Counted from the first letter of the stretch, positions 1 through 5,769 are shown. The stretch: 7,060 bases of DNA from Nitrospinota bacterium (GCA_029880775.1 JAOUNV010000096.1:1-7060), one strand, 5' to 3'. Notes: generated from the letters alone by a model not told the origin. Translations and numbers: made by a program.

Positions 1-203
1 ATTCCGCAGCCGATATCGTAGCCCACCCACGCGGGCAGCACCACTCCATCCGTGGCCACCACCGCCCCGATGGGCAGCGAATAGCCGGTGTGGGCGTCTG
101 GCAACAGCGCGCCTTTCACGGCGAACTCCTGCTCCATGGCGGAGTGGAACTGCTCCAGGGCGCCTCCCTCAATTTGGTCGGAGTAGATTTTGATCGGTTT
201 CAT
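1..203 (-). CDS. rtcB: RtcB-family RNA-splicing ligase, N-terminal part (gene runs off the left edge)
   Basis: RtcB enzymes are Mn- and GTP-dependent ligases that join RNA 2',3'-cyclic phosphate or 3'-phosphate ends to 5'-OH ends in tRNA splicing or RNA repair. Only the first 67 residues are present. They show the family's early motifs: PDAHTGYSLPIGAVVAT at about residues 35-51, then the metal-site motif VGYDIGCG at about 60-67, where D63 and C66 match the Asp and Cys metal ligands. The start at 203 is set by an in-frame TGA two codons upstream. The N-terminus is short and goes almost directly into the PDxHxG motif, as in the shorter bacterial RtcB branch rather than the E. coli type. No archease or RNA cyclase gene is visible. 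The upstream response-regulator gene ends 96 bases away, so the two may or may not share a transcript. Confidence 0.9.
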   Translation of the reverse strand, partial: MKPIKIYSDQIEGGALEQFHSAMEQEFAVKGALLPDAHTGYSLPIGAVVATDGVVLPAWVGYDIGCG

Positions 204-244
204 ATTTCACGGTCCATTGTGGATAAGGCGCATTTCATGGTTTC

Positions 245-250
245 ATTATA
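245..250 (-). promoter_or_regulatory. Candidate -10 box upstream of rtcB
   Basis: On the minus strand this is a perfect TATAAT, 41 bases before the rtcB start codon, in the 96-base gap after the response-regulator gene. The region 16-18 bases upstream is G+C-rich and has nothing like TTGACA, so this is a hexamer match only. It would give rtcB its own promoter, with a leader of roughly 35 bases. Confidence 0.3.
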
Positions 251-299
251 CCGGTTTTCGAGGGGATGGCGGGGCGGGCCGCCGTGGAAGGTGGCGGCG

Positions 300-1112
300 C
301 TACAGCCCCACCTGCTCCCTGGCGTATTGCTTCACCGCCGCCAGTTCGCGTTTCAGGATTTCCAGCATTCGTGGCGCGTCATCGCCCACGGTTTTTTCAT
401 CGCAATTTTTTTGCAGATACTCCGCAGGCTCCACCATGGCCCTGGCGGTGAACTGGGCGGAGGAACCCTTCAGCTTGTGGGCCAACTGGGAAACACGCAA
501 GCCATCGCCCTGCCCCAGCGCCTTTTCTATTTCCAACACATACTCATCCGCCTGCCGGATGAATATGGAAAGTATATCCGCCAGCCCATCGGCGCCCACA
601 CTCTCCTCCAGTTCCTGAAGGTCTAAAGGCGGATTCATTGTGTCATCCGTGTCATCATCATCGCCGCCGCTCTCGTTTTTCGGCGCCACGGCGCCCCTGC
701 CAAAGAAAAGGTCCTCCAGTTTATTGTAAACTTCAGCGTAATCCACAGGCTTGGAGATCATCATGTTCACGACACCCCTGGTTTGCGTAGCCGCCAGATG
801 GTCCAGGGGTTTGGCGGTGATGAGGATGATTCTGGTATAACCGGCGCTGTTTTTCTCCTCATCCTGGCGGATAGCCCTGGCCACATCCAGCCCGCTCATG
901 CGCGGCATGTTGAAGTCCAGCAACACGGCCCTGTGACCATGGGCGCGCCACATGTCCAGCGCTTCCTTGCCGTTGGTGGCCATTTCCACCTCCAGCCCCA
1001 GCTTTTCCAGGTTCATTTTAGCCAGGATCCCGGTGGCTGGATCATCCTCCGCCAAAAGAACCTTCAACTTTTTCCCGCTCATCTTGGCGCGGGGACCATT
1101 ATCCCGGAACAA
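300..1112 (-). CDS. Stand-alone REC-Hpt phosphorelay protein (response regulator receiver + histidine phosphotransfer domain)
   Basis: This 270-residue protein carries two phosphorelay domains and no DNA-binding or enzymatic output. The receiver domain spans about residues 16-137: acidic cluster E22-D23-D24, phospho-acceptor D66 in LLDFNMP, T99, and K121 followed by proline. An acidic linker (DDDDTDD, 151-157) leads to an Hpt four-helix bundle at about 165-265, with phospho-acceptor H212 in AHKLKGSSAQF. It probably shuttles phosphate between a kinase and a final regulator; neither is in the window. The chosen start is a TTG with GGGAG six bases upstream. An ATG at 1082 gives a conventional REC start but lacks a good ribosome binding site. 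The gene lies 66 bases after the secretin-like gene on the same strand, so it may belong to that operon. REC-Hpt order is common at the end of hybrid kinases and less usual as a free protein. Confidence 0.93.
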   Translation of the reverse strand: MFRDNGPRAKMSGKKLKVLLAEDDPATGILAKMNLEKLGLEVEMATNGKEALDMWRAHGHRAVLLDFNMPRMSGLDVARAIRQDEEKNSAGYTRIILITAKPLDHLAATQTRGVVNMMISKPVDYAEVYNKLEDLFFGRGAVAPKNESGGDDDDTDDTMNPPLDLQELEESVGADGLADILSIFIRQADEYVLEIEKALGQGDGLRVSQLAHKLKGSSAQFTARAMVEPAEYLQKNCDEKTVGDDAPRMLEILKRELAAVKQYAREQVGL

Positions 1113-1123
1113 ATCATTCTCCC

Positions 1124-1129
1124 ATTATA
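1124..1129 (-). promoter_or_regulatory. Candidate -10 box just before the REC-Hpt gene
   Basis: A perfect minus-strand TATAAT lies 11 bases before the TTG start. No convincing -35 box stands 16-18 bases upstream. If used, transcription would begin almost at the TTG, which fits better with translation from the ATG at 1082 (leader of about 35 bases). The motif sits beside two ACATGT palindromes that could be an operator. Confidence 0.3.
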
Positions 1130-1130
1130 A

Positions 1131-1154
1131 GACATGTCGCCCCGTGGAACATGT
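1131..1154. repeat. Pair of ACATGT palindromes in the REC-Hpt upstream region
   Basis: ACATGT occurs at 1132-1137 (inside the 8-bp palindrome GACATGTC, 1131-1138) and again at 1149-1154. The centres are 17 bases apart, directly upstream of the candidate TATAAT. Two identical palindromic half-sites in a 66-base intergenic gap could be an operator, but chance occurrence is not excluded. Confidence 0.25.
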
Positions 1155-1161
1155 ATAACTT

Positions 1162-1169
1162 CCCCCCCC
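1162..1169. repeat. C8 homopolymer between secretin-like and REC-Hpt genes
   Basis: Eight consecutive C (G8 on the transcribed minus strand) lie about 33 bases upstream of the candidate TATAAT. Tracts of this length can slip during replication; here a change would alter intergenic spacing only. Confidence 0.6.
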
Positions 1170-1178
1170 ACACAGCGG

Positions 1179-2030
1179 TCAATTTTCGCTGCGGGCGGAG
1201 AGGATAATCATATAGCTTTGTGAGGATAAAGAGGCTTCCGCTCCGGAAGGTATGTTCACCGAGGAGCCTTCCGAGCTTCCGCCGGTTTTTGACAGGACCA
1301 CCGTCCCAGGGTCGTCGATCACCACAGCAGTAGAGGCCCTCTTCACGTCATGGGCCCCGGTCCCCTTTTCCAGGCGGCTGGACTCCGGCTCCACCGCGAT
1401 CTTCAGCTTCCCCTCGCCCGCCCTGGAGGCGATTACATACAGGCTGGTCCCGGCGCTTTTGAAACTTGTGCTTTCCGTCACGTATACATTGCCCCGATCC
1501 ACGCGAACCGTTCTTGCCTGGCTGGGATATTCCCCACCCACGAATATCCTGCCCGGCGTGTTTTCCATAACCAGTATTGATTGTTTATTCCTGCTTTCGC
1601 CCTTTCCCGTGGTCGCCAGGGCCTCCACGGCCAGAGGCGCTCCGCCGGGGGGGGCGGGAATAGACCCTATCATCCACCCACTCCCCGCCATACGCCAGCG
1701 GACCTTCAGGTCCAGTTTCTCCATCCGGTTTTTTTCAATAAAAGTCACCTCGATCCGAATGTTGATCGGCTTGACATCCAGCCGCGCCAGGATCTTCCTG
1801 ATCCGGCGGATGGCGGCAGGTGTGTCCACCACCACTAAAGAATTCGAGGATTCGTTGATCGAAATCTTTCCCGTTGGCGAAAGCATGCCGCTTGCGATTT
1901 TTTCCATTTCCACAGCGTCGGCATAGCCCAAGCGGAAGATCTCCACTTTCGTCTCCTGAGCCCCGGCGTCGACCGGGGATAACAGGGCCAGCGCCGCCAC
2001 CATCAGAGAGGAAAAGATAGCGCGCTTCAT
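1179..2030 (-). CDS. Compact secretin-like exported protein (N-domain plus minimal secretin domain)
   Basis: The 283-residue product starts with a Sec signal peptide (KR, hydrophobic stretch 4-20, probable cleavage after A22-G23-A24). Residues about 28-88 resemble the secretin N1/NolW-type repeat: an FRLGYADA helix start, INESSNSLVVVD at 58-69, then a helix ending in LARLD. The remainder follows the order of the secretin (GspD/PilQ) core: a strand like IRIEVTFIE, then ILVMENTPGRIFVGGEYPS, then an SAGTSLYVIASRAGEGKLKIAVEP stretch in two parts (glycine, then repeated strands), then RASTAVVIDDPGTVVL. Secretins form outer-membrane gates for type II/III secretion and type IV pili, but usually exceed 400 residues; this has a single N-domain and a short core. 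The ATG at 2030 overlaps the upstream stop as ATGA, indicating translational coupling, and starts exactly at the signal peptide. An 8-C run lies within the PAPPGG codons. It could be a pilotin-like or degenerate relative rather than a working channel. Confidence 0.75.
   Translation of the reverse strand: MKRAIFSSLMVAALALLSPVDAGAQETKVEIFRLGYADAVEMEKIASGMLSPTGKISINESSNSLVVVDTPAAIRRIRKILARLDVKPINIRIEVTFIEKNRMEKLDLKVRWRMAGSGWMIGSIPAPPGGAPLAVEALATTGKGESRNKQSILVMENTPGRIFVGGEYPSQARTVRVDRGNVYVTESTSFKSAGTSLYVIASRAGEGKLKIAVEPESSRLEKGTGAHDVKRASTAVVIDDPGTVVLSKTGGSSEGSSVNIPSGAEASLSSQSYMIILSARSEN
1647..1654. repeat. G8 homopolymer inside the secretin-like gene
   Basis: Eight consecutive G on the plus strand read as C8 in the gene, covering the codons for A-P-P in its PAPPGG segment. 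Gain or loss of one base would frameshift the protein near its middle, removing most of the secretin core. Confidence 0.6.
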
Positions 2031-2452
2031 TTGCCCGTGTGGCGAAGATCTATCACCCCAATGGCCGCCACACACTCCCCCTTGCTGTTTCGCAGTGGCG
2101 AACAGATGACCGGGATTCCCTTGTATGGGCCGGAAGTGGGTTTTTCCCGAACCACTTCGTTGGTCGCCAAAGTCTTTTCCAGCACCGGGCCGGTGTAGTT
2201 GTTGTCCAATATCCGCCCAGTCTCCACCCGCACCCCGGTCCTGTTTTTACTTCTCATGGTGACGGGGAACTGATCCACCAGGTGGAAAATGGCCAGGGCG
2301 ATAGGGGCGACCTCCTCTGCGGTCATGTCTGCATGAAACAAGTCTTCCATTTCCTCTGCTCCAAACGATTCAACCTGAATATCACAAATCCGCATACTTC
2401 CTGCGGAACAACCCAGCTTTGCAACCATAATATTATGCTCTTTGGCCGCCAT
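2027..2452 (-). CDS. DUF2111-like small cytoplasmic protein, possible sensor
   Basis: This 141-residue protein has no signal peptide or membrane segment. Residues 44-66 form a helix leading into DQFPVTMR; 73-95 hold the segments RVETGRILDNNYTGPVLE; 105-135 carry PTSGPYKGIPVICSPL followed by GECVAAIGVID. This pattern resembles DUF2111 proteins of methanogens, and the last segment resembles strands of PAS/Cache-type sensor folds (an added-G 'inner strand' VAAIGVIDL). Function is unknown; a ligand- or redox-sensing role is inference. Cysteines at 15, 23, 117 and 127 are notable. The ATG at 2452 is chosen because GGAG lies six bases upstream; ATG 2458 and GTG 2464 are less well placed. Its TGA overlaps the next gene's ATG, so it is the first gene of the operon with the secretin-like protein. 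Confidence 0.72.
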   Translation of the reverse strand: MAAKEHNIMVAKLGCSAGSMRICDIQVESFGAEEMEDLFHADMTAEEVAPIALAIFHLVDQFPVTMRSKNRTGVRVETGRILDNNYTGPVLEKTLATNEVVREKPTSGPYKGIPVICSPLRNSKGECVAAIGVIDLRHTGK

Positions 2453-2589
2453 TGTCATCTCCACGGCGCATGACGCTTTGCCCCCAGGCGCGGATCGTCA
2501 GATTTTGGTATCGCCATGAATTGCTTTTTAGCTGGGATGGACTCAGATTATAAGTGAGAACTGGTTGAGATTTCCCGAATGGAGGATTT

Positions 2590-2814
2590 ATGATTTCGAA
2601 GAAAGAACATGGCGCCAGGTTTTTCCCATTGATGAAATGGAATGACGAATTTTTGCTGGGCCTCAGAGATATGGGAGGTGGGTTTGCCGGTCGAAGACCG
2701 AAAAAACGCCCGAGAGCGATGGACCAGAGTCGAGCGTCCATGCGGATGATGAAACGAACCCGCCGGAGGCTGGCCCGTTTTCTGCCACGTCACGGCAGGC
2801 TGATGGTCAGGTAA
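2590..2814 (+). CDS. Doubtful small gene with strong ribosome binding site; possibly broken
   Basis: A full GGAGGA at 2581-2586 precedes the ATG by three bases, the best Shine-Dalgarno site in the window. The product would be 74 residues. Residues 1-30 look protein-like, and MKWNDEFLLGL at 15-25 recalls the start of bacteriohemerythrins, but no iron-binding His/Glu helices follow. After residue about 35 the protein becomes arginine-rich, as expected when a GC-rich gene is read out of frame. An A6 run at 2701-2706 marks where an added base would switch into another open frame ending at 2888 with a more ordinary composition. It may be a real small basic protein, a gene with a sequencing or natural frameshift, or chance. 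No assignment is made. Confidence 0.3.
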   Translation: MISKKEHGARFFPLMKWNDEFLLGLRDMGGGFAGRRPKKRPRAMDQSRASMRMMKRTRRRLARFLPRHGRLMVR

Positions 2815-2884
2815 ATTATGGGATGTCGATGAACGCGCGGAAGGAGGATTCTGCGCGATTCGTCGCCTCCCCTGCTTATTTCTG

Positions 2885-2913
2885 TTGAGTGATCCCGCCG
2901 AATCATCTATCTT
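2885..2913 (+). promoter_or_regulatory. Candidate promoter for the exbB operon
   Basis: TTGAGT (2885-2890) and TATCTT (2908-2913) are separated by exactly 17 bases; each matches four of six sigma-70 consensus positions. Transcription would begin near 2920, leaving a leader of only about 13 bases before the exbB ATG, which itself lacks a clear Shine-Dalgarno site. Confidence 0.4.
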
Positions 2914-2932
2914 GTTCTTTTGCCATGGATAA

Positions 2933-3718
2933 ATGGATTTAGACACGATACGCGAACATCCCATATGGGAGACTGTCCCGCCCTGGGCGGCAATGGCTTC
3001 CGGAGGGAGCCTGCTGGCCATACTGTTCCTGACTATGGGGCGATTCTGGTTTGCCGATACCTGGCTGGTGAGCATTTTTATCAAGGGGGGCCCTGTGATG
3101 TGGCCCCTGTTGCTTTGCTCCATCCTGGCGTTGGCCATCTGCCTGGAGCGCGCATATAGCCTGCGCACAGAAAATATTATAGACACCAGCTTCTCCGCCG
3201 AGGTGCGCCGACTTTCCACCAAAGGGAACCTGGATCGGGCGCTGAAAATATGCGGCGACAACCCATCGGCCATGGCCCGCATACTGAAGGCGGGGCTGAC
3301 CCGCGCCTCCCATGGCATCTTGGAGATCGAAAGAGCCATAGAATCCGCCGGAGCTCACGAGACCACCCGGATGGAGGCGAATCTGCGCGGCCTGGGGGTG
3401 CTGGCTAATATAACCCCCATGATGGGCCTTCTGGGCACTGTCATCGGGATGATCAAGGCGTTTGATGTAATCTCCGTGGCAGGCAGCGGCAACCCCAGCC
3501 TGGTGGCCTCCGGCATCGCCGAGGCGCTGATCACCACAGCTGTCGGCCTGATAATCGGCATCCCTTCTCTGGGCGCTTATCACTATTTCCGTGGCAAGGT
3601 AGACAAGTTCATCTACGAAATGGAAGAGGAGAGCCTCTTTTTTGTGGAGGACCTGATCAAGGCTATGGAAAACTTCGAGGCCAGCGAACAGGCCACGGAG
3701 ACGGCTAGTGAGGTTTAA
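2933..3718 (+). CDS. exbB: MotA/TolQ/ExbB family proton channel protein
   Basis: ExbB/TolQ proteins form the pentameric inner-membrane ring around an ExbD/TolR dimer and turn proton flow into force acting across the periplasm. This 261-residue protein has an extra hydrophobic N-terminal segment (about 26-50), the usual first helix at 53-72 (GGPVMWPLLL to LER), a cytoplasmic loop, then the diagnostic pair LANITPMMGLLGTVIGMIKAF (157-177) and GIAEALITTAVGLIIGIP (194-211), with polar T161, T201 and T202 that would face the channel. The start has no obvious ribosome binding site; ATG codons at residues 21, 35 and 56 are alternatives, but starting at 56 would cut into the first helix. It overlaps exbD by 11 bases. 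Sequence alone does not separate ExbB, TolQ and AglR-type motors; the partner genes argue against classical Tol or TonB systems. Confidence 0.93.
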   Translation: MDLDTIREHPIWETVPPWAAMASGGSLLAILFLTMGRFWFADTWLVSIFIKGGPVMWPLLLCSILALAICLERAYSLRTENIIDTSFSAEVRRLSTKGNLDRALKICGDNPSAMARILKAGLTRASHGILEIERAIESAGAHETTRMEANLRGLGVLANITPMMGLLGTVIGMIKAFDVISVAGSGNPSLVASGIAEALITTAVGLIIGIPSLGAYHYFRGKVDKFIYEMEEESLFFVEDLIKAMENFEASEQATETASEV

Positions 3719-4106
3719 AAGAAAAACCGAGGAGGACTACTCCCTGGCCATGGCGCCGCTCATCGATGTGGTGTTCCTGTTGCTCATCTTCTTCATGGTT
3801 TCCACAGCGTTTGTGGACTTCACCCGCCGCATGGAAATCGAGCTGCCGGAGACGAAAGCAGGCGCTGGCGCCGAGCGGGAAAAAGTGTTCCAGATAGAGA
3901 TCACCCAAAACAAGAATATGTATCTGATGGGAGATCTGGTGGACCCGGAAGACCTGGCGTCCCTGTTGGCGGAGGGATCGATGGGAATCATGCGACGCTC
4001 CGCCGTGGTGAGCGCGGACCGACGGGTGGAATACGGGTTTGTGGTGAAAATAATGGGAATCGTGCGGGAGGCGGGGATATCAGATTTATCGGTGGCCGTA
4101 AAGTAA
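3708..4106 (+). CDS. exbD: ExbD/TolR family protein
   Basis: This 132-residue subunit has a short basic cytoplasmic N-terminus (RFKRK), one membrane helix at about 17-36 with the essential proton-carrying aspartate D20 in APLIDVVFLLLIFFMVSTAF, and a periplasmic domain from about 42 (EIELPE, then QIEITQN and the C-terminal helix and strand). It pairs with the adjacent ExbB-type protein. The start is a GTG with GGAG seven bases upstream, inside the end of exbB, so the two are translationally coupled. The periplasmic part matches the usual ExbD/TolR length. Confidence 0.93.
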   Translation: MRFKRKTEEDYSLAMAPLIDVVFLLLIFFMVSTAFVDFTRRMEIELPETKAGAGAEREKVFQIEITQNKNMYLMGDLVDPEDLASLLAEGSMGIMRRSAVVSADRRVEYGFVVKIMGIVREAGISDLSVAVK

Positions 4107-4921
4107 CCGCCTTCCTGGCGCTGTCGCCTCTGGCGCTGGCGGCGTTGCTGTGGAGCGCTCCTGGCGGCGCCATGGCGAGTGTGGAAAAATCCGTCGTGAA
4201 GAAAAAACCACACAGTGCCAACGACGCAAGTGTCAACGACGCAAGCGTCAACGACGCTGATAAAAATTCCGACACCCCCTTCGTATTCCCGAAAGGCTCC
4301 ATCCCAAAAACAGAACAGGGGCTGCAAAGAGCCCGCAATTCCCACCCGGTGATGATCCGGGAAATTTACGTACAAGCCCCCCAATCAGTCGTCTCGTTTT
4401 TTCTGCAAAGGCCTCATATGGCGTACAAGGCCACACGATATGTGATATCCAAAACCTCCATGCGCCTGAGGCAAGATGAAGAATCTGGGGAATGGGATAT
4501 GAAAAGTGAGGGCGCAAGCTATACGCTGATCCCCCTTGGGAAAAGCGCCCCTCCCGGCCTGGTGGGGTTCCGGGTCCAGGTTTCCGCTCCTTTGATTGGC
4601 AAGAAGCTGACAGGCCATGGGTTGTTGATGATCCATGCTGGCCCGGGGGAGGAGAAGGAGGAAACCGAAATCGGGTACGACTTGCGCGTGGCCGCTGACC
4701 CAAGGTTCGGGGAGTGGGGCGAAGGAGTGGCGGCGTATCTCCAGTCGGTCCTGACAAAAGACGCCGAGTCTCTGGTCTATGCTCTTCAATACTTGTGTGA
4801 AGAGACAGACTTTGACGCTGAAACCCTGGCAGAGGATATGGAGCTGGAGGAGGACCTCTTCACGAAGGAGCAGATGAACGAGTTCAGGGAAATGTTTGTG
4901 ACCGGCGCCAAGAAGCGGTGA
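4079..4921 (+). CDS. Exported protein of unknown function, possible START/SRPBCC-like fold, third gene of the exbBD operon
   Basis: Reading from the ATC codon at 4079 gives 280 residues with a clear Sec signal peptide: basic start (R2, R7, K8), hydrophobic core 9-25, and A31-M32-A33 before the probable cleavage. Conventional starts (TTG 4145, ATG 4172) would delete most or all of that signal. No ATG, GTG or TTG exists in frame upstream of 4145. GGAGG lies seven bases before the ATC, inside exbD. After a lysine-rich, repeat-containing linker (34-66), residues about 93-237 show an alternating pattern that could be a START/SRPBCC-like fold: REIYVQAP, a short helix, paired strands around YVISKTSMRL and YTLIPLG, FRVQVSAPLIG, an LTGHGLLMI strand, IGYDLRVAAD, and a long C-terminal helix (WGEGVAAYLQSVLTKDAESLVYAL). 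The last 40 residues are acidic. The fold call is tentative. No TonB/TolA features (single anchor, proline-rich rod) are present. Confidence 0.8.
   Translation: MRFIGGRKVTAFLALSPLALAALLWSAPGGAMASVEKSVVKKKPHSANDASVNDASVNDADKNSDTPFVFPKGSIPKTEQGLQRARNSHPVMIREIYVQAPQSVVSFFLQRPHMAYKATRYVISKTSMRLRQDEESGEWDMKSEGASYTLIPLGKSAPPGLVGFRVQVSAPLIGKKLTGHGLLMIHAGPGEEKEETEIGYDLRVAADPRFGEWGEGVAAYLQSVLTKDAESLVYALQYLCEETDFDAETLAEDMELEEDLFTKEQMNEFREMFVTGAKKR
4214..4258 (+). repeat. Three tandem 15-bp in-frame repeats (SANDA/SVNDA/SVNDA)
   Basis: Three 15-base units at 4214-4228, 4229-4243 and 4244-4258 are nearly identical and encode five residues each (residues 46-60 of the exported protein). They lie in the linker between signal peptide and main domain. 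The copy number could vary between strains without breaking the frame. Confidence 0.85.
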
Positions 4922-4984
4922 CCTGTGGAAAATGGGGGCTCCAATGTGGCGGTGGAGGGCAGGAGGCTATAATTCTTTTGGACC

Positions 4985-5491
4985 TTAGTCTTTCTTGATC
5001 TCGGATGGGAGAACTGGCTTATGCTTATATAGTGAGGCAACCAATTGTGCAGCGGCAAAGATTATCAGAGCTATAGCGTAAAGAGCTTGCCCCATGTATA
5101 TCCCAAAAAATCCTAACAATATGAAAAGCAAAACAAGAGAATAACCCATCCATTGAGCGCGAGAGTCCCTTGATATTTCGGAATTCAATCCTTCCCGAAT
5201 TCTGTCGTGTCGATTCTTTTGCTCATTCTTTGTAAGTTCGAGAAGCGTACCAAAAGTTCCTGGATGGATTTTTTCATATCTTTCGACCACTTCGGGATGG
5301 GGGAAGGGACTGTCAAAGCCATGCACTTGCCCAGATATACTGTGTTGATGGCTATGCAGAACTGCCTGTTGACTGAGCCTTGTCCAAGCGTCAGACTTAT
5401 CTGATATGTCTTCTGACTTGGCTATCTCCTGATTAGGAGATGGTAATTTAGGGGGAATCCCCGGCTTCTTACCGCGCCGTTTTTTGCCCAT
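4985..5491 (-). CDS. DUF2335 family membrane protein
   Basis: This 168-residue protein has a basic, proline-rich N-terminus (GKKRRGKKPG), a low-complexity region to about 58, the DUF2335 core SPFPHPEVVERYEKIHPGTF (61-80) followed by a helix with NEQKNRHDRIRE (89-100), and two adjacent membrane helices (about 114-133 and 136-154) forming a hairpin, ending in a short basic tail. The function of DUF2335 is unknown; members occur sporadically and often in accessory DNA. The ATG at 5491 lies within the end of the 76-residue gene upstream (23-base overlap) with no ribosome binding site of its own, implying coupled translation. The gene looks AT-richer than its neighbours and converges on the exbBD operon across 63 bases. 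Confidence 0.85.
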   Translation of the reverse strand: MGKKRRGKKPGIPPKLPSPNQEIAKSEDISDKSDAWTRLSQQAVLHSHQHSISGQVHGFDSPFPHPEVVERYEKIHPGTFGTLLELTKNEQKNRHDRIREGLNSEISRDSRAQWMGYSLVLLFILLGFFGIYMGQALYAIALIIFAAAQLVASLYKHKPVLPSEIKKD

Positions 5492-5699
5492 CAATGCGAG
5501 GGATGTTGCGCTCTTTTATGATTCTACTGAGAGCATGTTGGGCGTCTACGCCAATATTGCGCCAATCTTCCGCCATATGGTCCATGTCGGAAATGTTAAC
5601 ATATTGTTTGTAGGGAGTGTAATCCACAACGCCGTAAATGTTGATCTGGCTTATGCCATGGAGGACAAACTTCAGTCCGTTTACTATAGCTCTTGCCAT
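5469..5699 (-). CDS. Hypothetical 76-residue protein coupled to the DUF2335 gene
   Basis: I do not recognise this protein. It has a short hydrophobic start (ARAIVNGLKFVLHGI), a middle with several aromatics (YGVVDYTPYKQYVNI), and a probable helix with DHMAEDWRNIGVDAQHALSRI, ending in a basic tail. No signal peptide cleavage site or catalytic motif is evident. The ATG at 5699 has GAGAGGA two to four bases upstream, a usable ribosome binding site, and the end overlaps the DUF2335 start by 23 bases, supporting a real gene expressed with it. Confidence 0.6.
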   Translation of the reverse strand: MARAIVNGLKFVLHGISQINIYGVVDYTPYKQYVNISDMDHMAEDWRNIGVDAQHALSRIIKERNIPRIDGQKTAR

Positions 5700-5769
5700 G
5701 ATCCTCTCTGCTTCCTTGCCCAGACCTTATCCACCACGGTTTCACAGGACACAAATATACCCTTGATGT

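Larger units (their letters stand above)
2453..2932. other. Divergent intergenic region between the secretin-like and exbB operons
   Basis: About 480 bases separate the two divergent operons. Apart from the doubtful reading frame at 2590-2814, it holds the exbB promoter candidate and a possible stem (CGCGC 2834-2838 with GCGCG 2853-2857). I see no convincing promoter for the minus-strand operon, no tRNA, and no terminator with a T-run. Confidence 0.6.

Noticed and set aside
278..298. GCCGCC / GGCGGC hairpin after the REC-Hpt stop codon as a terminator
   Set aside because: The six-base stem is real, but no T-run follows on the minus strand, so intrinsic termination is not supported.
1252..1926. 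224-codon plus-strand reading frame opposite the secretin-like gene
   Set aside because: The minus strand has a signal peptide, coupled start and family-like strand pattern; this one is its shadow.
2701..2707. AAAAAAC as a programmed -1 frameshift heptamer
   Set aside because: The canonical A-AAA-AAC phasing does not match the frame starting at 2590, so only ordinary slippage or an indel remains plausible.
2548..3339. 263-codon minus-strand reading frame across the exbB start
   Set aside because: Half is antisense to a well-supported ExbB; the rest is Ser/Pro/His-rich with no recognisable pattern and no ribosome binding site seen.
4939..4973. CTCCA/TGGAG stem and plus-strand TATAAT between the convergent genes
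   Set aside because: The stem is short with no T-run on either side, and the TATAAT has no -35 box and would only make antisense RNA to the DUF2335 gene.
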